34,863 nucleotides of DNA from NCBI GenBank assembly GCA_020721925.1, contig DYLV01000011.1, positions 1-34,863 of the forward strand. Direction: 5' to 3'. Under the pieces are notes generated by a model. The model was not told where the DNA came from. It saw only the letters and a program-made list of their open reading frames with translations, and made no database searches. The position numbers and the translations under genes were made by a program. The stretch comes from Leptospira biflexa (GTDB taxonomy: Bacteria > Spirochaetota > UBA4802 > JAGODF01). Shown piece after piece: positions 18,458 through 27,995 of this stretch. Each line of letters opens with the position of its first letter. Within the stretch, counting starts at the first letter, position 1.

Positions 18458-19555
18458 TTAGAAGACGCGATCATTCCTTTCACAGTGAATGTCGAGATAA
18501 TATTTGGTAATTATTATAACGTTCTCGGCAACAGATGCGCAAAATTGTTCTTTGCCGCAGTTTTTTCGGACTTCGAAAAGATCGCTATATAGAGGTGCGG
18601 TCATTCCAGCCGAACGCCGCGCAAAAAAAAGAATAATATCGCGAATCATGGTGTTTTTCAAGCACTTCCTGCCTGCTGCCGAATTATAAAAAAGGGATAT
18701 CAATTCGTTGACTTTTGTTTCGCTGTACAGGGAAGGCAGATTATCATTCACAAACTGTTCGTATTCATCGTGATAGTGGTCGAGCGTGCTGTACAGATGA
18801 TGCGTGACAGTCGCATCGTTTGCCAGATGCATCACATGGCCAAGATAGCCAATGTGTTGGATGTCAGTCATGCCCACTCTGGTGCCTTCAATAGCCTGCG
18901 CGTACCAGAATGCGGCGGCATTGGTAGATGGTTCGAATATGGTGTTCTGGAGTTGAAGATAGTTTTTTTCGGGAGTAATTGAATAAAATGCACGAAATGC
19001 CGTGGACTGCCCTCGAAATCGATATGCGTCAATCGGACCGATGAGGCGAATTGGCATGGATATTCCAAACCCTGCAAATCCGGTATTTTCGACTTTGTGA
19101 TTGAACAAGAAAGCCCGCAGTAGCTTATTGTAGTGTGTGCCGCTTCGAGGTGGTGCAAAAGAAAAGGAAAAGCCGGGGAATTCATTTCCGCAGCATCCCT
19201 GTTTTGTAATGCTGAGGAAATGCCAGAGTGTCGATATGTTTATTCGTTTCGATCCGAGATCGATGTTTCCCCTTTTGCCGTTCCACCACGATGTTGCGTA
19301 TGTATCGGTAAACTCGTCGGTGTTTCCACTTTTTCTGGCAATGATAATATGAATATCATCTCCGCCGAAATTTTTTAAGAAATGTGCGGCTTTTGTCTGA
19401 TCCGCACTTGCAAGTTGGCCTCCCATGTATTCAAACGCATTGATCACCGCAGTCAGATGAGTTTGGTACTGCCATGCATTGAGCGGGGTGGGCATACATG
19501 CGCTGATGCACATAAAAAGAAAAAAACGATTTCGGGGGGAAAAATTGATCATCAT
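18458..19555 (-). CDS. Secreted zinc-dependent phospholipase C / S1-P1 nuclease superfamily-like protein
   Basis: Signal peptide ending ...TPLNA|WQYQTH, giving a predicted mature N-terminal Trp; TLWHFL; 'YLGHVMHLANDATVTHHLYSTLDHYHDEYEQF' matching the HxxxD...H...HxxxE metal-ligand pattern of Zn-PLC. Confidence 0.65.
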   Translation of the reverse strand: MMINFSPRNRFFLFMCISACMPTPLNAWQYQTHLTAVINAFEYMGGQLASADQTKAAHFLKNFGGDDIHIIIARKSGNTDEFTDTYATSWWNGKRGNIDLGSKRINISTLWHFLSITKQGCCGNEFPGFSFSFAPPRSGTHYNKLLRAFLFNHKVENTGFAGFGISMPIRLIGPIDAYRFRGQSTAFRAFYSITPEKNYLQLQNTIFEPSTNAAAFWYAQAIEGTRVGMTDIQHIGYLGHVMHLANDATVTHHLYSTLDHYHDEYEQFVNDNLPSLYSETKVNELISLFYNSAAGRKCLKNTMIRDIILFFARRSAGMTAPLYSDLFEVRKNCGKEQFCASVAENVIIITKYYLDIHCERNDRVF

Positions 19556-20040
19556 CTATGGCTCTGAAAATGTTCAGATTCAAGAATGTTCTGCATCTGG
19601 CGCAATTCGCGCAAGGCTTCCTCTGCACGTTGGAGCATATCGTCTTTCATTGTTCCAAATTTTTTTACGAACTCAATTTTTCTTTGAAGAGATGCCGCCA
19701 TGGCGCGTAAAAGAATTAACTCATTTTGTATTTCTGTATCGTGATGTCTGCGATTGAATTGTAAAGATATCGAGGCAGGAAGAAGAAAATGAACTTTGTC
19801 TTCGGAGGAAGCGGTATCAAAAAAACAATTTGTATCAATGGTGGAAATGTCGGGAGCATTTAAACGCATTGGGCTTTCAAGCACTGAATCGCTTATTGAA
19901 GTCGATGTGAAAAAACAGGGCGCAGCGATTACAACAACACATTTTGCGATGGTGCAAAAATATTGTTTTATTGGCCGTTTCATGCCTTTCTGCATTATTT
20001 CTATATTATAGGAATGGCTATTGTACAGATGAATTGTCAA
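19552..20040 (-). CDS. Hypothetical protein with N-terminal hydrophobic segment and C-terminal coiled coil
   Basis: ORF overlaps the downstream PLC-like gene by 4 nt (ATGA); C-terminus 'EIQNELILLRAMAASLQRKIEFVKKFGTMKDDMLQRAEEALRELRQMQNILE' is heptad-like. Start uncertain (likely an internal Met). Confidence 0.6.
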   Translation of the reverse strand: MTIHLYNSHSYNIEIMQKGMKRPIKQYFCTIAKCVVVIAAPCFFTSTSISDSVLESPMRLNAPDISTIDTNCFFDTASSEDKVHFLLPASISLQFNRRHHDTEIQNELILLRAMAASLQRKIEFVKKFGTMKDDMLQRAEEALRELRQMQNILESEHFQSHR

Positions 20041-20047
20041 GACTTTT

Positions 20048-20437
20048 CTATTTTTCTTTTTCGACGTCCATCGCGTGAAGGATTAGTTGTTTTGTTTTGG
20101 TGTACAATTTTTGGGGTGAGGATGAAATCGCACGTTCGATTGCACGAAGTGCGGCAGGATAATTGCCGTCTTTATAGTGGCAGCGGGCCTGAAGATATTC
20201 GAGCCTATGAAAAGCAGGATCAATTTTTGATGCTTTTTTTAGGACATGCGCCGCTTCATCAAAATTACCCATTGTCGAGAGAACTTCGGAAAGTGTGATA
20301 TACGCGTAAATAAAGTGAGGATTCATCTCTATAGCGTGCGCAAGGCATTCCTTTGCTTTTGTAAAATTTTTTGTCTGCGCCCACGCATAACCCATTTCGT
20401 AGTAATCTTCTGCGGCGATGTCGTCGTAATGCTTCAT
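20048..20437 (-). CDS. TPR-repeat protein
   Basis: Repeats 'YYEMGYAWAQTKNFTKAKECLAHAIEMNPHFIYAYITLSEVLSTMGNFDEAAHVLKKASKIDPAF'; 4-nt overlap with the recombinase gene. Confidence 0.85.
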   Translation of the reverse strand: MKHYDDIAAEDYYEMGYAWAQTKNFTKAKECLAHAIEMNPHFIYAYITLSEVLSTMGNFDEAAHVLKKASKIDPAFHRLEYLQARCHYKDGNYPAALRAIERAISSSPQKLYTKTKQLILHAMDVEKEK

Positions 20438-21381
20438 TGGGTGCGGTTCTTCTTCCCGTGTGGATGAAAATTTTCGAATACTTTTTTCAGTCTCTCTTTT
20501 GTTGTATGGGTATATATCTGGGTTGTTGAAATATTTTTATGCCCAAGCATTTCCTGAACCGCGCGGATGTCGGCGCCCCGGTTGATGAGCTCGGTGGCGA
20601 ACGTGTGTCGAAGTGCGTGCGGGGACACTTTTCTAAAGAGGCCTTTATTCCTGGCTCGCATATCGATAATATGAAAAATACCCCTTTCTGTGAGAGCTCT
20701 TCCACGGAGGTTAACAAAAATGGTGCTGCCGGATTCTCCGAAATGCTTTTCTCGAATAGTAAAATATTTTTTCAGGGCCTTTGCCGCGCTGTCGGTGAGA
20801 AATACCATGCGTTCGCGATTGCCTTTTCCGGTTACTTTTAATTTTCTCCCGGCAATATCGAGATCCATGACGCGGGCACTTGCTATTTCCGATACACGTG
20901 CGCCCGTTGAGAAAAAAAGTTCCAGAATGGCTCTGTCCCGTGCTCCGTGAAAATCATCGTGAGGAAAGTCGAATAGGAGTTCAAGCTGATTTATACGCAG
21001 AAATTTTGGAATGAGCTTTTCTTTTCTTGGGAAATGCACATTGATCGCAGGATTTGTCTTAATGAAGTCTCTCCTGTGAAGGAATTTGAAGAACGATCGA
21101 AGACATGCAATTTTGCGCGAGATTGAACTTTTTTTCATGCCGGAATCGTAGCAGAATTCAATGAATGAGGTGATGTCGGTTTTTGTAATTGTTCCGACGG
21201 CGATGTCGTTTTCTTCAATACGCACATCTGTTTCGTAATTGGCCTGGGTTTCTCTGCAAGTGTTTTCAACAAGAAAGTTGTAAAACTGAATGAGATCGCT
21301 GTTGTACGATGATATAGTTTTTGCGGAGAAGTTTTTTTCAATTGCAAGATATTCCATAAAAAGGTCAATTTCCGCAGTCAT
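20434..21381 (-). CDS. Tyrosine recombinase XerC/XerD family
   Basis: TGARVSEI (Arg), KGNRERMVFL (Lys), HALRHTFATEL (HxxR), LGHKNISTTQIYTH (His/Tyr); adjacent to topA. Confidence 0.93.
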   Translation of the reverse strand: MTAEIDLFMEYLAIEKNFSAKTISSYNSDLIQFYNFLVENTCRETQANYETDVRIEENDIAVGTITKTDITSFIEFCYDSGMKKSSISRKIACLRSFFKFLHRRDFIKTNPAINVHFPRKEKLIPKFLRINQLELLFDFPHDDFHGARDRAILELFFSTGARVSEIASARVMDLDIAGRKLKVTGKGNRERMVFLTDSAAKALKKYFTIREKHFGESGSTIFVNLRGRALTERGIFHIIDMRARNKGLFRKVSPHALRHTFATELINRGADIRAVQEMLGHKNISTTQIYTHTTKERLKKVFENFHPHGKKNRTQ

Positions 21382-21385
21382 TGCT

Positions 21386-23470
21386 TCACTCGTTGAGAAT
21401 ATCGATGCGATAGCCGCAACCTTCCCGGAGGCAGAAGAGTGTTTCGCCTCCTCCCTTTTTCTTTTTCACGAAAAGCGCACTGCCGCACTGCGGGCAGCTC
21501 TTTTCAGCAGGGACATCGCGAGTTATGAAAGTGCAATCGGGATATCTCGTGCAGGAATAGAATGGTCGCCCTTTCTTTGATGAGCGTTTTACAACATTGC
21601 CGCCGCAATTTGCAACGGGGCATTGACCGAGAGGAATTGGACGGGCATTTTTGCATTCCGGAAAACCGGAACATGCAAGAAAAAATCCGTATTTGCCAAG
21701 CTTTTTCTTCATCGGTTTGCCGCATTTTTCGCAGGTGAAATCGGTATCTTCATCGAGGACGCCTTTTATCTCCTCAATATGCTCTTCGGCATGTTTCACT
21801 GTTTCTATGAAGGGGAAATAAAAGTCTCGAATCATTCCAACCCATTCGGATTTTGCATCTTCAATCAGGTCGAGCTTCTCTTCCATTGATGAGGTAAATC
21901 CTATTGAAATGAGCACCGGAAAAAATTTAGCGAGGATATCATTCACGATTCTTCCGAGCATGGTTGGAACAAGCTGCTTACCGTGTCGGACGACATAAAA
22001 GCGTTTAATGAGCGTGTTGATTGTCGGTGCGTAAGTGGAAGGTCGGCCGATGCCGGATTCTTCAAGAAATTTTACCAGCGAAGCATCATTATAGCGAGGT
22101 GGAGGGCTGGTGAAGTGCTGTTCAGGAACAAGATCCAGAAGCTTTGGTGAATCGCCTTCTTTTAATTCAGGCAAAGTATCTCGGCCGGTTTTTTCCTCTT
22201 TTTCCACAATAGTGAATCCATCAAAAAGCACGATGCTTCCCGAAGCTCGAAATTCACAGTCCCCGGCGTGCAGAAGGCTGGTGGTGGCAAGTGAAACTTC
22301 GCCTGTCATCTGCGATGACACAAAACGCTTCCAGATGAGCCGGTATAACTTATATTGGTCAGGGGTGAGATCCTTTTTTAACAATTCTGGATCACGGGCG
22401 ACATTCGTGGGCCGTATCGCTTCATGGGCGTCCTGCGCACCTTTTTTATTGGTGTATATGTTCGGTGTTTCAGGGAAATACTCAGGCGGATAATGCGCGG
22501 ATATGTATTTTCTCAACGCCTCCAATGAGATGGGCGAAATGCGCGTAGAATCGGTGCGCATGTAGGTGATGAGTCCCACGGGGCCTTCACCCGTAATGTC
22601 AACACCCTCGTAAAGCTGTTGGGCAACCATCATTGTTTTTGCTGAAGTGAAGCCGAGCCTGTTTGCAGCATCTTGCTGGAGCTTGCTGGTGATGTAGGGA
22701 GGCTGTGGACGGCGCTTGCGCTCTTTTTTGCTGACAGATACAACTTTAAATGTTTTACCATCCAGATGCGCGATGACTTCATCAGCGTGTTCCTTTTTTT
22801 TGAGATAATCCTTATCACCTTTAAAAGAAACAAATGATGCACGGAATTTTATGTTGTGATGGGAAAGAAGTGCATCGAGTGTCCAGTATTCGGAGGGAAC
22901 AAAAGATTCGATTTCCTTCTCTCTTTCACAGATGATGTAAAGGGCGACCGATTGCACTCTACCGGCCGAAAGACCTTTTTTGACTTTTTTCCAGAGAATT
23001 GGGCTAAGATGATATCCCACCAGGCGGTCTAAAATCCGACGGGCCTGCTGCGCATTCACCAGATTCAAGTTGATGTCCCGTGGATGCTCTATCGCTTCGT
23101 TGATTGCCGAATCGGTGATTTCATGGAATTCGACTCGCTGAATGTTGCTGTTTTTTTCCGAGAGCGCTTTTTTAAGATGCCACGATATCGCTTCACCCTC
23201 CCGGTCGGGGTCGGTTGCGAGCAATACGCGTGAAGCAAGCGAGGCGTTTTTCTTCAATTCGTTGAGAAGCTTTGCCCTTCCACGCATGGTGATGTATTCC
23301 GGTTGAAAATCGTGGTCGATGTCGATCGCCAACCGCGATTTCGGCAGATCGATTATGTGCCCCATTGACGAAAGCACAATGTATTTGCTTCCGAGGTATT
23401 TTGTGATTGTCCGCGCTTTGGTGGGCGATTCCACAATTATAAGCGTTTTATTGTTCTGTTTATGTGCCAT
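21386..23470 (-). CDS. topA: DNA topoisomerase I
   Basis: TLIIVESPTKARTITKYLG, LATDPDREGEAISWHL, LITYMRTDSTR (active Tyr), three C4 zinc-ribbon modules at the C-terminus. Start chosen at MAHKQNNKT; the ORF extends to 23509. Confidence 0.96.
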   Translation of the reverse strand: MAHKQNNKTLIIVESPTKARTITKYLGSKYIVLSSMGHIIDLPKSRLAIDIDHDFQPEYITMRGRAKLLNELKKNASLASRVLLATDPDREGEAISWHLKKALSEKNSNIQRVEFHEITDSAINEAIEHPRDINLNLVNAQQARRILDRLVGYHLSPILWKKVKKGLSAGRVQSVALYIICEREKEIESFVPSEYWTLDALLSHHNIKFRASFVSFKGDKDYLKKKEHADEVIAHLDGKTFKVVSVSKKERKRRPQPPYITSKLQQDAANRLGFTSAKTMMVAQQLYEGVDITGEGPVGLITYMRTDSTRISPISLEALRKYISAHYPPEYFPETPNIYTNKKGAQDAHEAIRPTNVARDPELLKKDLTPDQYKLYRLIWKRFVSSQMTGEVSLATTSLLHAGDCEFRASGSIVLFDGFTIVEKEEKTGRDTLPELKEGDSPKLLDLVPEQHFTSPPPRYNDASLVKFLEESGIGRPSTYAPTINTLIKRFYVVRHGKQLVPTMLGRIVNDILAKFFPVLISIGFTSSMEEKLDLIEDAKSEWVGMIRDFYFPFIETVKHAEEHIEEIKGVLDEDTDFTCEKCGKPMKKKLGKYGFFLACSGFPECKNARPIPLGQCPVANCGGNVVKRSSKKGRPFYSCTRYPDCTFITRDVPAEKSCPQCGSALFVKKKKGGGETLFCLREGCGYRIDILNE

Positions 23471-23578
23471 GTGCCATTCGTTTAATAAAATTTTTTCAGC
23501 CGCGCGCAATACGGCGGGAGTATTTAATGGACCGCATGAGGGACATTAAACCGAAGGCAACCATTGCGCATGCAACGG

Positions 23579-24187
23579 TCATTTGTCAAATATTTCTTTG
23601 ATTCTTTTATCGGGTTCCCAGCGAATAAGTCCGTAGAGCAAAAGTGCCAAGATCAGGGCGATAATTCCAAAAATTACACTGCGCTCCCTCCCGTAAAATA
23701 CTGTTGCGTTAAATGAGCGTTCGAAGGTGATGACCCCGATGAGCGCATTTTCCTGTTGTGAATGACAAAAACGGCATCGAGGCGCCGCGCTCAAAGGGAT
23801 TGCTGAAAAATATCTATCTCCGCGTATTTCAAAAACCGATGAGGGTGAAGGTAACGCGCTCATGCGTATCACGGTATCGTCACCCCCCCCGGACACCTCT
23901 CCCGGCGCGCGGACCCGCTCTGAGCGGGAATTGTACACTCGTATGTTGATGCCATGTTTGTTTTGAATGTCCTCAAGAAAGATCCATGCGTATGCAGGGC
24001 GCGACATTGTTTTGATGCCCACAAACGCATCGGCGATGATTTCGAACTGCCTGTCGAGCTCCTTGAAATATCCCGATTTGTACAGAGAGAACACGTCGCC
24101 TGCGAAGGGATAAATGGGAAACATTTGAAAGATTGCAACGATGAAAAAAATAGCGGTGACAGCTATTGCAAAAAATTTTATTTTCAC
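23579..24187 (-). CDS. Membrane-anchored periplasmic c-type heme protein (sensor-like, single CxxCH)
   Basis: N-terminal TM, extracytoplasmic region with 'IPLSAAPRCRFCHSQQENALIGVITFERSF' (CRFCH), C-terminal TM 'SVIFGIIALILALLLYGLIRW', no output domain. Confidence 0.72.
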   Translation of the reverse strand: MKIKFFAIAVTAIFFIVAIFQMFPIYPFAGDVFSLYKSGYFKELDRQFEIIADAFVGIKTMSRPAYAWIFLEDIQNKHGINIRVYNSRSERVRAPGEVSGGGDDTVIRMSALPSPSSVFEIRGDRYFSAIPLSAAPRCRFCHSQQENALIGVITFERSFNATVFYGRERSVIFGIIALILALLLYGLIRWEPDKRIKEIFDK

Positions 24188-24282
24188 GCCATGCTCCTTT
24201 GCGGTATTCGAAGCGTTCCATGTTGATTTATTATATTATCGTCAGACACGAGGAAGATAAAAAGGGGAGGCGGTAATTATGC

Positions 24283-26544
24283 TCAATTCAGTTTGAAAAA
24301 TTGAAGCTTCTCCATAAGAGAATGTGCCATCTGCTTTAACTGGTCGGATGAACCTGCAAGGGCGGAAGAATGGCTGACGAATTCATCTGCGTTTTTATTA
24401 ACGTTTTCGATATTTCCAAACATGCGAATGGTATTTTCTTTTTCATTGCTGGTGGAATCCGATAGGTTTTTTGCAAAGTCTTTGATGGATTCAATTTTTC
24501 CGTGTGTTTTCCGGATATCGTCCCCGTGCTTTCCGATCATATCGATAAAGCCGGTGATTGTAATTGCGGTTTTTTCGATGCTATCGACGATCGATTGGTA
24601 CGAATCGCGCAGATGGGTGATGATCTGGATGTTTTTTTGTATCTCATCATTGCCGGAATTGATAAGTGTGGTGATTTCTTTAACGTTGGATCCGGTGCGG
24701 TCCGCAAGCTTTGATATCTCTTCAGCCACGACGGCGAATCCGCGGCCGTATTCACCTGCGCGCGCCGCCTCTATGGATGCGTTGAGAGAAAGGAGATTGA
24801 CCTGATCGGCTATTTCCGAAATCATCTGTATGATGTTGAACACGCCTCGATAGAGCTCGTCGGTTTTATTCATGTGGTCGTATGCTTCACGCACAAGTTC
24901 GGTTCCGTTAACGGCCCCTTCCTCAACCTCCTTCATTGCAGTGATGACTTTCTGCGCGTCATCAGCCAGCGTGCTCATTGCCGTATTAATGTAGGAAATG
25001 GTCACATCAAGTTCGAAAATATTCGAATGCTGAATCCCGGATTTTTCCGCGATATCGGTGAATGCATCTGCAATTTGCTTGAGCCCTTCAGTTGTTTTCT
25101 CCAGCACATCCGCATTTTGTTCTGCAAGTTTTTTTATCTGGAGGCCAGATTCGGAAATTGATTCGGCCTCCGCAAGAAGCATTGATGCCAGATCGCGTGC
25201 GCGTGCGACAAAGTCTGTTACCAGTTTTTTGAAATTATTGAACGTACGGGTAAAATCCTCGAGAATGTCTCGTGTTTTTACGAGTTTAATTTCTTCGCTC
25301 AGGTCACCTTTTGCGGCTTTTGTTAGCGCGGGAATTATCTGGCCGAGCGAACGTGCGGTCTTAAGCAGCTTTCGATAAACAAGCCCCCCCATAATAAGAT
25401 TTATTAAAAATAAAATGAATGATTGAATAAAGATGGAGCGGTAAAAATTGCGGTACAGGGTTTCTTCAGGAAATATGGCTATTGCATACGCATCTAAAGA
25501 AGGGATATGTTCAATAAAAAAAATTGCCAGGCGTCCATCGAAAACGCCAGAAATGATATTCCCTGCTGCACCACCCGGATTTGAAAGGGCATCTTTGGCG
25601 GATTCAAAGAGAAAAGCCGGTTGATTTCCCTGACGAATTACCTGATGAAGAGGAGTGCCGGCTGAATATTCTCCCGATGCTGTTTTCAATGTTCCCTGTG
25701 CATCAGTGATAAACAGTCTTCCTTCGGATTCGGTAAAAATTTCAGGCAGATCGATATTGTCGGCCGTACCACGCATGTTTGCAATGTGCGTAACTGTTTT
25801 TATCGCATCACGTACCCGTGCATTGGTAGCCGGTTTGAAGGTGATAAGCCCTGCAACATAAATCATTATTGAAATGAAGACAGAAGCTAACAGGATGGTG
25901 GGAAAAACAAGACTAATAATTTTACTTCCGAGTCCCTGAACGGCGATAGGAATGCCGAAGCGTCCGAGCGGATAGGTGCGTGTGTACCAGACTGTGGTGG
26001 AATTGTATCCGAGATAGAGAAATACGAATACATTGATGAAAAAGATGAAGGCATGATAGTACAAATTGGTATAGCCGAAAAGATAATACATGCATGGTAC
26101 CGCAGGAATGTAGAAAAAAACGATCGTGAGAGTATTTGCCGTAAAAGTACGCTGTGGACTGAGTTGAAATTGCGCATGAATAAGTTCAAAATTTTTCGCC
26201 AGATTGCGAAGGGGTATGATTATTTTTCTGAGCATCCAGTAATAATAAAGGTTGATAAGTGCGAAACACAGGACGAGGATCAAGAGAAGAAATACCAAAA
26301 GGCGCATGTCGGAAAAGACGGGAAAGGCAATTGAAAGAATGATGAACGTCAGTGTAAGGTTAAAGGTAATAACCATTCCGCCGTATTTGAAAAATTGCTT
26401 GTAAAGCGCTTTTTGGTCCATGAACGGTGCCTGTGAAATAAGAATCCACCAACTTCCATAATATAGTAATAAAGTTATTATTTGTCTATTCTTTTTTTTC
26501 TGATACGCCGGGAAAAGGATAGTGTGGATATTCCACAAATGCAT
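24283..26544 (-). CDS. Methyl-accepting chemotaxis protein with N-terminal multi-TM region
   Basis: MCP tip '[47 protein letters not shown]'; several N-terminal TM helices plus an extracytoplasmic domain. Likely start at MHLWNIHT; the ORF extends to 26592. Confidence 0.9.
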   Translation of the reverse strand: MHLWNIHTILFPAYQKKKNRQIITLLLYYGSWWILISQAPFMDQKALYKQFFKYGGMVITFNLTLTFIILSIAFPVFSDMRLLVFLLLILVLCFALINLYYYWMLRKIIIPLRNLAKNFELIHAQFQLSPQRTFTANTLTIVFFYIPAVPCMYYLFGYTNLYYHAFIFFINVFVFLYLGYNSTTVWYTRTYPLGRFGIPIAVQGLGSKIISLVFPTILLASVFISIMIYVAGLITFKPATNARVRDAIKTVTHIANMRGTADNIDLPEIFTESEGRLFITDAQGTLKTASGEYSAGTPLHQVIRQGNQPAFLFESAKDALSNPGGAAGNIISGVFDGRLAIFFIEHIPSLDAYAIAIFPEETLYRNFYRSIFIQSFILFLINLIMGGLVYRKLLKTARSLGQIIPALTKAAKGDLSEEIKLVKTRDILEDFTRTFNNFKKLVTDFVARARDLASMLLAEAESISESGLQIKKLAEQNADVLEKTTEGLKQIADAFTDIAEKSGIQHSNIFELDVTISYINTAMSTLADDAQKVITAMKEVEEGAVNGTELVREAYDHMNKTDELYRGVFNIIQMISEIADQVNLLSLNASIEAARAGEYGRGFAVVAEEISKLADRTGSNVKEITTLINSGNDEIQKNIQIITHLRDSYQSIVDSIEKTAITITGFIDMIGKHGDDIRKTHGKIESIKDFAKNLSDSTSNEKENTIRMFGNIENVNKNADEFVSHSSALAGSSDQLKQMAHSLMEKLQFFKLN

Positions 26545-26711
26545 TTCATGATTTTTTTCTTGCGTAAAATTGGCATTTGTATATACGCTCAACTGGCAAC
26601 TTATAAAGGAACCTCAAATAACTATCTCATAGGTTTTTCCTTTGCGGGCATAAAACATAGCGAAAAAAGCTGTAATAAATTTTTTCAAAGGCATACAGGG
26701 CAGAGATTTCG

Positions 26712-27890
26712 ATGAACCCACCACTTGCCGGAATGAAAATTTTAGACTTTTCTTATTTACTTCCCGGGCCTTTTGCGACCATGATGCTTGCCGATCTTGG
26801 GGCCGATATCATCAAAGTGGAAAATCCCGAAAATCCGGATCTCATGCGCCTTATACCGCCTTTCCTTCATGGTATTTCCGCGACCTATGCTCATATAAAC
26901 AGAGGCAAACGCTCGCTTGCACTCAATCTCAAATGTGATGAGGCGCGTGAAGTGGTATATGCGCTTCTCCGCGAATACGATATTGTGGTTGAACAATTTC
27001 GTCCTGGCGTAATGGAAAGGTTGGGACTTGGCTATGAACGCCTTAAGGAAATTAATCCCGCGCTCATTTACTGTTCGCTCACCGGGTATGGGCAGACAGG
27101 TACTTATGCGAGCCGTGCAGGGCACGATATCAACTACATGGCGCTTGCGGGAGTTGAATCCTTTTCCGGCAGAAAAGAAACCGGGCCTGCGCCCGGGGGC
27201 ATTCAGGTTGCAGATATCGGAAGCGGTTCGAAAAACCTCTGCATTGCCGTTTTGGCGGCCTATATCAGACGCTTGCGCACCGGCGAAGGCGAGTATATCG
27301 ATATTTCAATCACCGATGGCGTATTCGCGATGACCGCATTTCAGACTTCACAGTTTCTTGCGGGAGGAAATGAACCGTCAGCAGAAAGCGAATTTTTGAA
27401 TGGGGGATCTATATACGATTTTTATCGTACCTTCGATGGCAGATACCTTTCTGTTGGTCCTGTTGAGCCGAAATTTTTGACAGGTTTTCTGCACGCGCTG
27501 GAAATGGGAAATGTGCTGGAAAAAGGACTTTTGAGCGCAAAACAGATGCGCGAAGTAAAAAGAGAAATAGCCCGCAGAATTGCGCAAAAGCCCCTTTCGC
27601 ATTGGCTTGAAGTGTTTGCTTCAATTGATGTCTGCATCGAACCGGTAAGAACACTCGGTGAAGCAATTAATAATCCCCCCATAAGCGAGCGGTCGATGGT
27701 TGTACATATACGAGATTCGCATGACAATGAGTACCTTCAGGTGGGCAATGGCCTCACCTTTTCTTCCGGGACATACGTGGCGAACATGCCTGGATGCGAG
27801 TTGGGTACGCATACCGATGATATTTTACGCCGACTCGGTTATTCAGATGCGGCAATATCCGATTTTCGCAAAAAGGGCGTGGTAAAATAA
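26712..27890 (+). CDS. CaiB/BaiF CoA-transferase family, alpha-methylacyl-CoA racemase type
   Basis: GVRILD-like start (GMKILDFSYLLPGPFATMMLADLGADIIKVE), RPGVMERLGLG, AGHDINY (His), VADIGSG (Asp), VGPVEPKF (Glu). Confidence 0.88.
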   Translation: MNPPLAGMKILDFSYLLPGPFATMMLADLGADIIKVENPENPDLMRLIPPFLHGISATYAHINRGKRSLALNLKCDEAREVVYALLREYDIVVEQFRPGVMERLGLGYERLKEINPALIYCSLTGYGQTGTYASRAGHDINYMALAGVESFSGRKETGPAPGGIQVADIGSGSKNLCIAVLAAYIRRLRTGEGEYIDISITDGVFAMTAFQTSQFLAGGNEPSAESEFLNGGSIYDFYRTFDGRYLSVGPVEPKFLTGFLHALEMGNVLEKGLLSAKQMREVKREIARRIAQKPLSHWLEVFASIDVCIEPVRTLGEAINNPPISERSMVVHIRDSHDNEYLQVGNGLTFSSGTYVANMPGCELGTHTDDILRRLGYSDAAISDFRKKGVVK

Positions 27891-27995
27891 TTCTTTGTGA
27901 TGAAATAAAACGATGGACATGTGCCCGCACGAGAGGTATTTTATACGTGTAATGCGTGTAATGCGATGCGATATGACGCGCGGTGGAGGTGGTTG

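Noticed and set aside
27946-27972. Short tandem-like repeat cgtgtaatg-cgtgtaatg-cgatgcgat upstream of pncA
   Set aside because: Only two copies of a 9-mer; could be chance and has no clear function.
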